Source of the DNA: Flavobacteriaceae bacterium GSB9
Lineage (GTDB): Bacteria > Bacteroidota > Bacteroidia > Flavobacteriales > Flavobacteriaceae
DNA length: 64,000 bases
Assembly (NCBI GenBank): GCA_022749295.1
Contig: CP062007.1
Coordinates: 3,191,501-3,255,500, forward strand
Direction: 5' to 3'
Shown: one piece after another, positions 17,516 through 25,147 of the stretch
How positions within the stretch are numbered: position 1 is the first letter of the stretch
Layout of the letters: every line of letters starts with the position of its first letter
Notes under the pieces: model-generated
Seen by the model: the letters and a program-made list of their open reading frames with translations, nothing else
Databases searched by the model: none
What the model was told of the DNA's origin: nothing
Made by a program: the position numbers and the translations under genes

Positions 17516-17613
17516 GTGGTTTTTGGTGTAAAAAATGTAAAGATATGCAAAATCTATGCCTTTTGGATATTTGATTATTTAGAATGAATACAAATAACAA
17601 ACTCTGTAAAACA

Positions 17614-17647
17614 TTGCATTTTTTTACTGAAGAAATTCGTATTTTTG
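17614..17647 (+). promoter_or_regulatory. Promoter of the nqr operon
   Basis: TTG (17614-17616), 23-nt spacer, TATTTTTG (17640-17647), matching the Bacteroidetes consensus. The nqrA ATG lies 38 nt further on. Confidence 0.6.
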
Positions 17648-17685
17648 CAGCGATTTTTAGACAACTAATTTCAATAAAAATAAAT

Positions 17686-19041
17686 ATGTCAAACGACATT
17701 CGTATTAAAAAGGGTCTGGACATTAAACTTAAAGGTGAAGCTGAAAAAACCGTTGAACAGGCTACTATCAGTGAATATTGCACCGTAAGACCAGAAGATT
17801 TTCATAGCGTTACACCAAAACTTGTTGCAAGAGAAGGTACCTCAGTTAAAGCTGGGGGCGTTTTATTTTATAACAAAAGTAATGAGGCTGTGAAATTTGT
17901 ATCTCCAGTTTCTGGAAAAGTAACTGAGATTGTTAGAGGGCCAAAAAGACGAATTGATGCTATCAAAATCGAAGCAGATAAGACTCAGGTTTGTGAAGAT
18001 TTTGGTAAATTCAATTTCGAGGCTGCCGAGCCGGAAGAATTAAAAGCACATCTTTTAAAATCGGGTTGTTGGCCTTTTATTAAACAGCGTCCGTACGACG
18101 TTATTGCAAACCCAGATAAATCGCCAAAAGCTATTTTTATTTCTGGTTATGCAAGTGCACCATTAGCAGCCGATTTGGATTTTACACTTAAAGGTAAAGA
18201 GACTGAGTTGCAAGCTGCAATTACTGCCTTAGGAAAGCTTACCGAAGGAAAAGTTCATGTTTCTGTTGGTAAGGATTCCAATTCTCCGCTTGCAGGTTTG
18301 TCGGGTATTACCTTGCACAAGGTTTCGGGGCCGCACCCATCGGGAAATGTTGGCACGCAAATCAATAAAATAGACCCTGTCAACAAAGGCGAAACGGTTT
18401 GGGCCGTTAATCCACAAGACTTGGTGATTATTGGAGAGTTGTTGTTAACAGGGAAGTTCAATGCCGAGCGTATCGTTGCTTTGGCCGGTTCTTCGGTTAA
18501 AAAACCAAAATACTTCAAAACGCTAATCGGAAGCGATGTTTCTACCATAGTAGACCAAGATGGTGTACACAAAAGAGGTGAAGACCGTATTATATCTGGT
18601 AATGTATTGACTGGAAAAGAAGTTAAGCCAGATGGCAGTCTAGACTATTACAGCAATATTATTACAGTAATTCCTGAAGGTGATGATTACGAACTATTTG
18701 GTTGGAACAAACCTGTATTCGATAAGGTTTCAACCACTAGAGCATTTACTTTTTCGTGGTTAAACCCGAAGAAAAAGTACGATTTGGATACTAATACAAA
18801 TGGCGAGCACAGAGCTTTTGTAGTAACAGGAAACTACGAAGAAGTTTTTCCTTTGGATATATATCCAATGCAGACCTTAAAAGCTTGTATGTATAAAGAT
18901 TTGGATGAAATGGAAGCGTTAGGAATGTACGAGGTTGCACCAGAAGATTTTGCATTAACAGAATTTGTTTGTGTGTCTAAACAACCACATCAAAAAATAA
19001 TAAGAGAAGGCCTAGATTTAATGCTTAAAGAGATAGGATAA
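17686..19041 (+). CDS. nqrA: Na+-translocating NADH:quinone reductase subunit A
   Basis: Cytoplasmic-side subunit of the Na+-NQR respiratory complex; implicated in quinone binding. The ATG at 17686 gives 451 residues, the family length, with the typical start IRIKKGLDIKLKGEAE. The frame is open to 17584 but that stretch contains the promoter. Landmarks: GGVLFYNKSN...FVSPVSGKV, GPHPSGNVGTQI and a C-terminal PMQTLKACMYKDLDEMEALG segment. Stop and the nqrB start overlap by 1 nt (TAATG), showing coupling. First gene of the nqrABCDEF operon. Confidence 0.97.
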   Translation: MSNDIRIKKGLDIKLKGEAEKTVEQATISEYCTVRPEDFHSVTPKLVAREGTSVKAGGVLFYNKSNEAVKFVSPVSGKVTEIVRGPKRRIDAIKIEADKTQVCEDFGKFNFEAAEPEELKAHLLKSGCWPFIKQRPYDVIANPDKSPKAIFISGYASAPLAADLDFTLKGKETELQAAITALGKLTEGKVHVSVGKDSNSPLAGLSGITLHKVSGPHPSGNVGTQINKIDPVNKGETVWAVNPQDLVIIGELLLTGKFNAERIVALAGSSVKKPKYFKTLIGSDVSTIVDQDGVHKRGEDRIISGNVLTGKEVKPDGSLDYYSNIITVIPEGDDYELFGWNKPVFDKVSTTRAFTFSWLNPKKKYDLDTNTNGEHRAFVVTGNYEEVFPLDIYPMQTLKACMYKDLDEMEALGMYEVAPEDFALTEFVCVSKQPHQKIIREGLDLMLKEIG

Positions 19042-20264
19042 TGAAACTGAAAAAGAGATTACATATTTTAAAAAGAAAGTACAGGAACAAAAAAATGGCT
19101 CCTGCTTTCAATGCATTGCATACGTTCTTATTTCTACCAGATGAAACGACCCATGGTGGTACGCATATTAAAGCGGCAGACGATTTAAAACGTACCATGA
19201 ATACAGTTATCATGGCATTGGTGCCGTGTTTAATCTTTGGTATGTTCAATGCGGGTTACCAACATCATTTGGCATTAGGTGATATCCAATCGGCCGATGG
19301 GTTTTTGGGGTCATCGTTCTGGACTTGGGATAATCTTGTTGTAGGTCTTTGGAAAGTATTACCGCTTGTTATTGTGTCTTACGGTGTAGGTTTAGCGATT
19401 GAATTCTTATTTGCTGTGATAAAAGGACACGAAGTAGAAGAGGGGTATTTAGTAACCGGTATGCTTGTGCCGCTAATTGTTCCTGTAGATTTGCCGCTTT
19501 GGATGTTGGCAGTTGCTGTGGCCTTTGGCGTTGTAATAGGAAAAGAAATTTTTGGAGGTACGGGAATGAACATACTTAATCCGGCTTTAACGATTAGAGC
19601 ATTCTTGTTTTTTGCATATCCAACTTGGATGTCTGGAGATAAAGTATGGGTGCACGGAGCAGTAGAGCGCACTCAGGAAATAGCTGGTGGTGCTAATGTT
19701 GATGCCATTTCTGGTGAAACCATTTTAGGTAGTTTGGCCCAAGGGAACGAAGCGGGTTATTCCTTAGCCGATATGTTCTTTGGAATGATACCCGGCTCAA
19801 TAGGTGAAACATCGGCATTTTTAATCCTTATAGGAGGCTTATTTTTAATCTTTACCAAAATAGGTAGCTGGAGGATTATGTTGTCTTCTGTAATAGGAGC
19901 GCTTGTTATGGGCTTAATATTCAATGGTGTTGTAAATGCAGGTTGGATTTCAGAAAGTAGTAAATTTTACGGTTTAATGAGTACCGAATTCTGGCACCAC
20001 TTATTAATTGGTGGTTTTGCTTTTGGTACTGTATTTATGGCAACCGACCCAGTAACCGCTTCGCAAACCAACAAAGGGAAATGGATTTATGGGTTTTTAA
20101 TTGGCTTTATCTCGATTTTAATCCGTGTGTTCAACCCTGCTTACCCAGAAGGTGTGATGTTGGCCATCTTATTGATGAACGTATTTGCACCAACAATAGA
20201 CCATTACGTAGTACAGGGTAATGTTAAGAAAAGAATGAAACGTTTAAAGGCAAAAACAGCTTAA
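19041..20264 (+). CDS. nqrB: Na+-NQR subunit B, FMN-carrying membrane subunit
   Basis: Integral membrane subunit of Na+-NQR (407 residues), with riboflavin and a covalent FMN in known enzymes and part of the Na+ path. About ten hydrophobic segments. The FMN-attachment threonine is likely Thr227 in DAISGETIL; the target motif is usually read as D-x-x-S/T-G-A-T/S, so the Ala position is Glu here. Also visible: GGTGMNILNPAL and FMATDPVTASQTNKGKW. The N-terminus carries a basic stretch, KKRLHILKRKYRNKK. Confidence 0.96.
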   Translation: MKLKKRLHILKRKYRNKKMAPAFNALHTFLFLPDETTHGGTHIKAADDLKRTMNTVIMALVPCLIFGMFNAGYQHHLALGDIQSADGFLGSSFWTWDNLVVGLWKVLPLVIVSYGVGLAIEFLFAVIKGHEVEEGYLVTGMLVPLIVPVDLPLWMLAVAVAFGVVIGKEIFGGTGMNILNPALTIRAFLFFAYPTWMSGDKVWVHGAVERTQEIAGGANVDAISGETILGSLAQGNEAGYSLADMFFGMIPGSIGETSAFLILIGGLFLIFTKIGSWRIMLSSVIGALVMGLIFNGVVNAGWISESSKFYGLMSTEFWHHLLIGGFAFGTVFMATDPVTASQTNKGKWIYGFLIGFISILIRVFNPAYPEGVMLAILLMNVFAPTIDHYVVQGNVKKRMKRLKAKTA

Positions 20265-20266
20265 AA

Positions 20267-21013
20267 ATGAGTAATAAAACAGATAGCAACGTATATACCA
20301 TATTGTTTGCCATAGGAATGGTAATCGTAGTAGGCGCATTGTTGGCCTTTACGGCAGCTTCTCTCAAGCCTACAATAACCAAGAATGTAGAGTTGGAAAA
20401 ACAACAAAACATTCTTTACGCCATGGGGGTTAACGAAAACGATGAAAACAGTGCCAACTTTGTTTCCACTGATGTAGCTCCAGAATTGTTTAATAAGTAC
20501 ATTATCAAGCAAATTGTTATTGAAGATGGTAACGTATCCGAGAACGATGAGGCGTACTTAATCGATATCAAAAAAGAAAAAGCTAAAGGTGATGCTTCAA
20601 AAAGAAGGTTGCCATTGTTTGTTGGCGAAAAGGATGGACAGATGTATTATATAGCACCTATTTATGGTAAAGGGCTTTGGGATGCCATTTGGGGCTATAT
20701 TTCCATGGATAAAAACATGGTAATTCAAGGCGCTTATTTTGACCACAAAGGGGAAACACCAGGTTTGGGTGCCAATATCAAAGAGCGTTTTTTTATGGAC
20801 GACTTTATTGGAGAGCACCTTTTGGGAGAAAATGGGAACTTTAAGGGAGTTGAAGTAGCTAAAGGAAATGCCGATCCAAAAAATGAAAATAAAACAGATA
20901 ATGAGGTAGATGCTATTGCTGGAGCAACCATTACAGGTAATGGCGTTACAGCTATGATTAAAAGCGACCTTAAGCTTTATAAGCCTTATTTCGATAATCT
21001 TAAAAACAACTAA
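20267..21013 (+). CDS. nqrC: Na+-NQR subunit C, covalent FMN subunit
   Basis: Periplasm-facing subunit (248 residues) anchored by one N-terminal helix (about residues 10-30). The flavinylation site is Thr221 in VDAIAGATITGNGV, target of the ApbE flavin transferase encoded 8.7 kb downstream. The substrate-binding family segment KGLWDAIWGYI and DHKGETPGLGANI are clear. It starts 2 nt after nqrB. Confidence 0.97.
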   Translation: MSNKTDSNVYTILFAIGMVIVVGALLAFTAASLKPTITKNVELEKQQNILYAMGVNENDENSANFVSTDVAPELFNKYIIKQIVIEDGNVSENDEAYLIDIKKEKAKGDASKRRLPLFVGEKDGQMYYIAPIYGKGLWDAIWGYISMDKNMVIQGAYFDHKGETPGLGANIKERFFMDDFIGEHLLGENGNFKGVEVAKGNADPKNENKTDNEVDAIAGATITGNGVTAMIKSDLKLYKPYFDNLKNN

Positions 21014-21018
21014 AACGT

Positions 21019-21666
21019 ATGGGACTTTTATCAAAAAAAGATGCCAAATTAATAACCGATCCTTTAGCGGATAATAATCCAATTACCATTCAGGTTTTGG
21101 GTATTTGTTCGGCTTTGGCAATTACAGCAGAGTTGAAAGCTTCTATTGTAATGGCTATTTCGGTAATGTTCGTATTGGGCGTTGGTAACGTTGTTATTTC
21201 TTTAATGCGTAACATTATACCATCAAAAATTAGAATTATCGTTCAGCTAACGGTAGTAGCTGCTCTTGTAATTATTGTAGACCAAGTTTTAAAAGCTTTT
21301 GCCTACGAATTGAGTAAGACACTTTCGGTTTTTGTTGGATTAATTATTACAAACTGTATTATCATGGGACGTTTTGAGGCTTTTGCATTAGGTAATGGTC
21401 CTTGGAAATCGTTCTTAGACGGTATTGGTAATGCTTTAGGTTATGGTGTTATTCTTATTATAGTAGGTTTCTTTAGGGAGCTTCTAGGTTCAGGTACTTT
21501 ATTGGGCTTTAAAGTTTTGGGAGATCCTATAGAGAAAACCGGATTGTATGCTATAGGCTATGAAAATAACGGGTTTATGTTGTTGTCGCCAATGGCATTA
21601 ATCGTGGTTGGAATCATTATTTGGGTACAACGCAGTAAAAACAAAGATTTAATAGAAGATCATTAA
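21019..21666 (+). CDS. nqrD: Na+-NQR subunit D
   Basis: Integral membrane subunit (215 residues) paired with NqrE in the ion-translocating core. Six hydrophobic segments. Family landmarks: DPLADNNPITIQVLGICSALA, TNCIIMGRFEAFA with the membrane cysteine that takes part in the NqrD/E iron site, and FFRELLGSGTLLG. It starts 5 nt after nqrC. A 74-nt gap with a heptanucleotide repeat separates it from nqrE. Confidence 0.97.
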   Translation: MGLLSKKDAKLITDPLADNNPITIQVLGICSALAITAELKASIVMAISVMFVLGVGNVVISLMRNIIPSKIRIIVQLTVVAALVIIVDQVLKAFAYELSKTLSVFVGLIITNCIIMGRFEAFALGNGPWKSFLDGIGNALGYGVILIIVGFFRELLGSGTLLGFKVLGDPIEKTGLYAIGYENNGFMLLSPMALIVVGIIIWVQRSKNKDLIEDH

Positions 21667-21699
21667 AATTAGTAAAACAGTTGGCGGTCACAGTGAGCT

Positions 21700-21735
21700 C
21701 TACTGGATACTGAATACTGAATACTGAATACTAAA
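21700..21735. repeat. Heptanucleotide tandem repeat between nqrD and nqrE
   Basis: About four near-perfect copies of a 7-nt unit (actgaat, the first as actggat) fill the middle of the only sizeable gap inside the nqr operon (21667-21740). The rest of the operon has 0-5 nt gaps. No stem or T-run that would end transcription is evident. Confidence 0.75.
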
Positions 21736-21740
21736 AACAT

Positions 21741-22460
21741 ATGGAACATATAGAATTATTTTTCAAATCAATATTTATAGATAACATGGTATTTGCCACC
21801 TTCTTAGGAATGTGTTCATACCTTGCTGTATCTAAAAAGGTAAGTACCGCAGTTGGTCTAGGGGCAGCCGTAATTTTCGTTTTGGCTGTAACCGTACCGG
21901 TAAACTGGTTATTAGACCAATATATTTTACAACCGGGTGCTTTAAAATGGTTGGGAGCCGAGTATGCTGATTACGATTTAAGTTTCCTTTCCTTTATTAT
22001 GTTTATTGCAACGATTGCAACTATGGTGCAATTGGTAGAAATTGTTGTCGAGAAGTTTTCACCATCACTATACAACTCTTTAGGTATTTTCTTGCCGCTT
22101 ATTGCGGTAAACTGTGCCATTCTTGGTGGATCACTTTTTATGCAGTCTAGAGAAATAGAAACCATCGGTTTAGCTTTTAATTATGGTTTTTCTTCAGGTA
22201 TTGGTTGGTTCTTGGCTATTTTAGCCATTGCAGCCATTCGTGAAAAAATACGCTATTCTAACGTTCCTGCACCATTAAGAGGTTTAGGAATCACGTTTAT
22301 CATTACAGGCTTAATGGCCATTGGTTTTATGAGTTTTGGTGGTATGTTAACAGGTGGTGACGATGAAGGTAAAGAGAAAACCGAGACTGCAAACGTTGAG
22401 CAAGTAAAAGAAAAACAAGACAACAAATTAGCTAAAAACACGACTACAATAAACGAGTAA
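21741..22460 (+). CDS. nqrE: Na+-NQR subunit E with a charged C-terminal tail
   Basis: Integral membrane subunit (239 residues; usual length about 200). Landmarks: [33 protein letters not shown] with the membrane cysteine, and [23 protein letters not shown]. About 30 hydrophilic residues rich in Lys, Glu, Asn and Thr follow the last helix ([14 protein letters not shown] onward), an extension beyond the conserved core. It is separated from nqrF by 1 nt. Confidence 0.96.
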   Translation: MEHIELFFKSIFIDNMVFATFLGMCSYLAVSKKVSTAVGLGAAVIFVLAVTVPVNWLLDQYILQPGALKWLGAEYADYDLSFLSFIMFIATIATMVQLVEIVVEKFSPSLYNSLGIFLPLIAVNCAILGGSLFMQSREIETIGLAFNYGFSSGIGWFLAILAIAAIREKIRYSNVPAPLRGLGITFIITGLMAIGFMSFGGMLTGGDDEGKEKTETANVEQVKEKQDNKLAKNTTTINE

Positions 22461-22461
22461 T

Positions 22462-23772
22462 ATGATATTAGCAGCAGGTACATTAGGAACAATTTTAGCA
22501 ACCGTAGCGGCCTTTTTAGTAGTGACTCTACTATTGGTGGGGTTGTTATTATTCGTAAAACAAAAGCTATCGCCGTCTGGTCCGGTAACTATAAAAATTA
22601 ATGGTGAAAAAGAAATAGAAGTAAGCTCAGGGGGGTCGCTTTTATCAACTTTGGGTAACCAGAAAATATTTTTGCCATCTGCATGTGGTGGTGGTGGAAC
22701 GTGTATTCAATGTGAGTGCCATGTGTTAGAAGGTGGCGGTGAAGCACTTCCAACAGAGACGCCACACTTTACACGAAAAGAACTACAGCATGGAGCGCGT
22801 TTGGCATGCCAGGTAAAAGTAAAACAGGATATGGAAATTACCATTCCTGAAGAAGTTTTTGGTATTAAAAAATGGGAAGCCGAAGTTGTTCGTAACTATA
22901 ATGTGGCATCCTTCATTAAGGAATTCGTAGTGCGTATCCCTGAGGATATGAATTACAAAGCGGGAGGATATATTCAAATTGAAATTCCACCGTGTGAAAT
23001 TAAATATTCAGATATCGATATCACTGCGCATCCCGAAGAGCATGAAACACCAGATAAATTTCAAGAAGAATGGGATAAATTTGGTCTTTGGCCTTTAGTG
23101 ATGAAAAACGATGAGGTTGTTGAAAGAGCCTATTCAATGGCTTCCTACCCAGCTGAAGGTCGGGATATTATGTTGAATGTACGTATTGCAACGCCGCCAT
23201 GGGATAGAAACAAAAATGGTTGGATGGATGTTAATCCAGGTGTGGCTTCATCTTATATTTTCTCAAGAAAGAAAGGTGATAAAGTAACTATTTCTGGACC
23301 TTACGGTGAATTCTTTATTAACGAGAGTGATGCCGAGATGCTTTACGTAGGTGGAGGAGCAGGTATGGCACCAATGCGCTCGCACTTATACCACTTATTC
23401 AAAACTTTAGAAACAGGAAGAACCGTAACGTATTGGTACGGTGGTCGTTCTAAACGAGAGTTGTTCTACTTAGAGCACTTCTATGATTTGGAGCGTAAAT
23501 TTCCTAACTTTAAGTTCTACTTAGCCCTGTCTGAACCGTTACCAGAAGATAACTGGAAGGTTAAAAAGGACATACATGATGAAGAAGGAGATGGTTTCGT
23601 AGGATTCATCCACAATTGTGTGATCGATAATTATTTAAGCAAACACGATACTCCTGAAGATATAGAATTGTATTTCTGTGGACCGCCATTAATGAACAAA
23701 GCAGTTCAGAAAATGGGAGAGGATTTTGGAATTCCAGACGAGAACATCAGATTTGATGATTTTGGTGGATAA
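22462..23772 (+). CDS. nqrF: Na+-NQR subunit F, NADH-oxidising flavoprotein
   Basis: Electron entry subunit (436 residues): takes hydride from NADH to FAD and passes electrons to a 2Fe-2S cluster. One N-terminal helix (about 5-31), then a ferredoxin domain with ligands Cys75, Cys81, Cys84 and Cys116 (ACGGGGTCIQC ... LAC), an FAD-binding domain with RAYSMASYP, and an NADH-binding domain with YVGGGAGMAPMRSH and a C-terminal YFCGPPLMNKAV. Last gene of the operon, followed by a strong terminator. Confidence 0.97.
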   Translation: MILAAGTLGTILATVAAFLVVTLLLVGLLLFVKQKLSPSGPVTIKINGEKEIEVSSGGSLLSTLGNQKIFLPSACGGGGTCIQCECHVLEGGGEALPTETPHFTRKELQHGARLACQVKVKQDMEITIPEEVFGIKKWEAEVVRNYNVASFIKEFVVRIPEDMNYKAGGYIQIEIPPCEIKYSDIDITAHPEEHETPDKFQEEWDKFGLWPLVMKNDEVVERAYSMASYPAEGRDIMLNVRIATPPWDRNKNGWMDVNPGVASSYIFSRKKGDKVTISGPYGEFFINESDAEMLYVGGGAGMAPMRSHLYHLFKTLETGRTVTYWYGGRSKRELFYLEHFYDLERKFPNFKFYLALSEPLPEDNWKVKKDIHDEEGDGFVGFIHNCVIDNYLSKHDTPEDIELYFCGPPLMNKAVQKMGEDFGIPDENIRFDDFGG

Positions 23773-23820
23773 ACACTAATTAATCTCAGTGTTAACTGGG
23801 ATAGATTAAAATAGATAAAA

Positions 23821-23849
23821 AGCCAACGCTAATTAGTGTTGGCTTTTTT
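23821..23849 (+). terminator. Terminator of the nqr operon
   Basis: Stem agccaacgct/agtgttggct (10 bp, one G-U pair), 4-nt loop, followed by seven T. An A-rich flank on the other side would let it also act for the convergent cytochrome gene. Confidence 0.85.
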
Positions 23850-23867
23850 TATAATGGTAGGATAATT

Positions 23868-24455
23868 TTAAATAGTTGGTGGTATGGGTGCCGGAACCAC
23901 ATTTTCTACAGGTTTCACGCTTTTTAGATAAGCAAAAATAGCCTTTAGGTCATCATCTGTAAAATTCGAATAGTGTTTCCAAGGCATTGGAGGAAGTAGG
24001 GGTCTGCTGCCCTCAAGACCTTTATAAAGCCCCTTTCTAATGCAATTAATAAATTGTTCTTCAGTCCAAGTGCCAATGCCCGATTCATCTGGGGTTAAAT
24101 TAGCTGCAAAGGAAGTTCCCCAAGGCCCAGTTGTAGATGTAAGTCCCATTGAAAAAAGCACATAAGATTTTGCCGTTTTAGCATCATATGGGGCTAATTT
24201 TTCACCTGACGGGTGTCCCGACAACAACAAATCTTGGTTTTCTTCCATTCCCTTTTCTGAAAACTTTTTAGGTGTATGGCAGTCGTGACATCCGTTGGTG
24301 TCTACTAGGTATTTGCCTCGTTCGCTCGGGTCGACTGTAATTTCCTTTACAGGTTCATAATCAAATTCAGAAGTTTTCTTGTCCTTCGAATTTGAGTTGC
24401 AAGCATTCAAAATAGCGCAAAGTGCTACCCCAAAAATTAAAATAGCTGGTTTCAT
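23868..24455 (-). CDS. Mono-haem cytochrome c lipoprotein
   Basis: Periplasmic-side electron carrier of 195 residues. The signal ends in a lipobox (ILNAC, Cys19), so it is a lipoprotein. One haem-binding motif CHDCH (Cys56, Cys59, His60). PPMPW near residue 155 supplies a likely axial Met. The C-terminal FTDDDLKAIFAYLKSVKP is the usual last helix of class I cytochromes c. It is convergent with nqr; whether it exchanges electrons with the same respiratory chain is unknown. Confidence 0.9.
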   Translation of the reverse strand: MKPAILIFGVALCAILNACNSNSKDKKTSEFDYEPVKEITVDPSERGKYLVDTNGCHDCHTPKKFSEKGMEENQDLLLSGHPSGEKLAPYDAKTAKSYVLFSMGLTSTTGPWGTSFAANLTPDESGIGTWTEEQFINCIRKGLYKGLEGSRPLLPPMPWKHYSNFTDDDLKAIFAYLKSVKPVENVVPAPIPPTI

Positions 24456-24535
24456 ATAATTGGTTGGTTAATAAGTTACTTTTCTTTAAAGAAGGGGTAT
24501 ATAAAGATAGTGTATTTTATGTAAACTTCTGGTTT

Positions 24536-25018
24536 TTAATAGGGAAGGGGCGCTACTTTTATTTTTGATGTATCGATGTTGTTAATAGGTAAGGTGCTGT
24601 TTGTTTCAAAAAGTTTGTAATAATCCATTACGTTTGGTATGCCGTCCAATTTACATAAATAAGTAATAACAGCTACCAAGCCATCAAACAAAACATTTTT
24701 GTCGGTGGGATTTTTGGGCTTAAAATTTGAATGTTGATAAGGTAATTGATAACCACAGGCTTTTAAAAAGTTGTGTTCTATATTTAATAACTCTACAGGT
24801 GTGTAGCCGTTAAAACGCTTGCCAAACGCTTGATTAACTTGACCAATATAATTCAGCTTTAAACTTCCGTGGTCATCAGAAAAGTGTTTCCAACTCTCCA
24901 TGTTATCCAAAATGTTTCCCACTGCACATTGTTTACAGCATTCAGGGTTTAATGTGTCATTATGAAATGCACTGTATAGTTTTTTTATTGCCTTATCGAA
25001 TCGACTTACTGTTTTCAT
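24536..25018 (-). CDS. Conserved small Cys-containing protein of unknown function
   Basis: A 160-residue cytoplasmic protein, no signal peptide. It has a PECCKQCAVGN segment (Cys27, Cys28, Cys31) and a later KACGYQLP, possibly a metal or Fe-S site. I recall homologues in flavobacteria that databases label Na+-NQR subunit F, but this sequence lacks the ferredoxin, FAD and NADH motifs of real NqrF, so that name would be wrong. Its position next to the nqr locus may explain the label. Confidence 0.65.
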   Translation of the reverse strand: MKTVSRFDKAIKKLYSAFHNDTLNPECCKQCAVGNILDNMESWKHFSDDHGSLKLNYIGQVNQAFGKRFNGYTPVELLNIEHNFLKACGYQLPYQHSNFKPKNPTDKNVLFDGLVAVITYLCKLDGIPNVMDYYKLFETNSTLPINNIDTSKIKVAPLPY

Positions 25019-25147
25019 TAGAGAAGAAAATGGTTATACTGTATTAATTTACAAAAAATAATTTGTTTTATGTTATTTAAATAAAATCTGAAACAACAGT
25101 TGTTTATTATAATGAACAAGTTTAATTCTTGTTTTGACCAAGTTTAT

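Noticed and set aside
24536-25018. Second NqrF-like subunit
   Set aside because: Lacks ferredoxin, FAD and NADH motifs; only a few cysteines and no membrane helix. Any database name of that kind would be by association.
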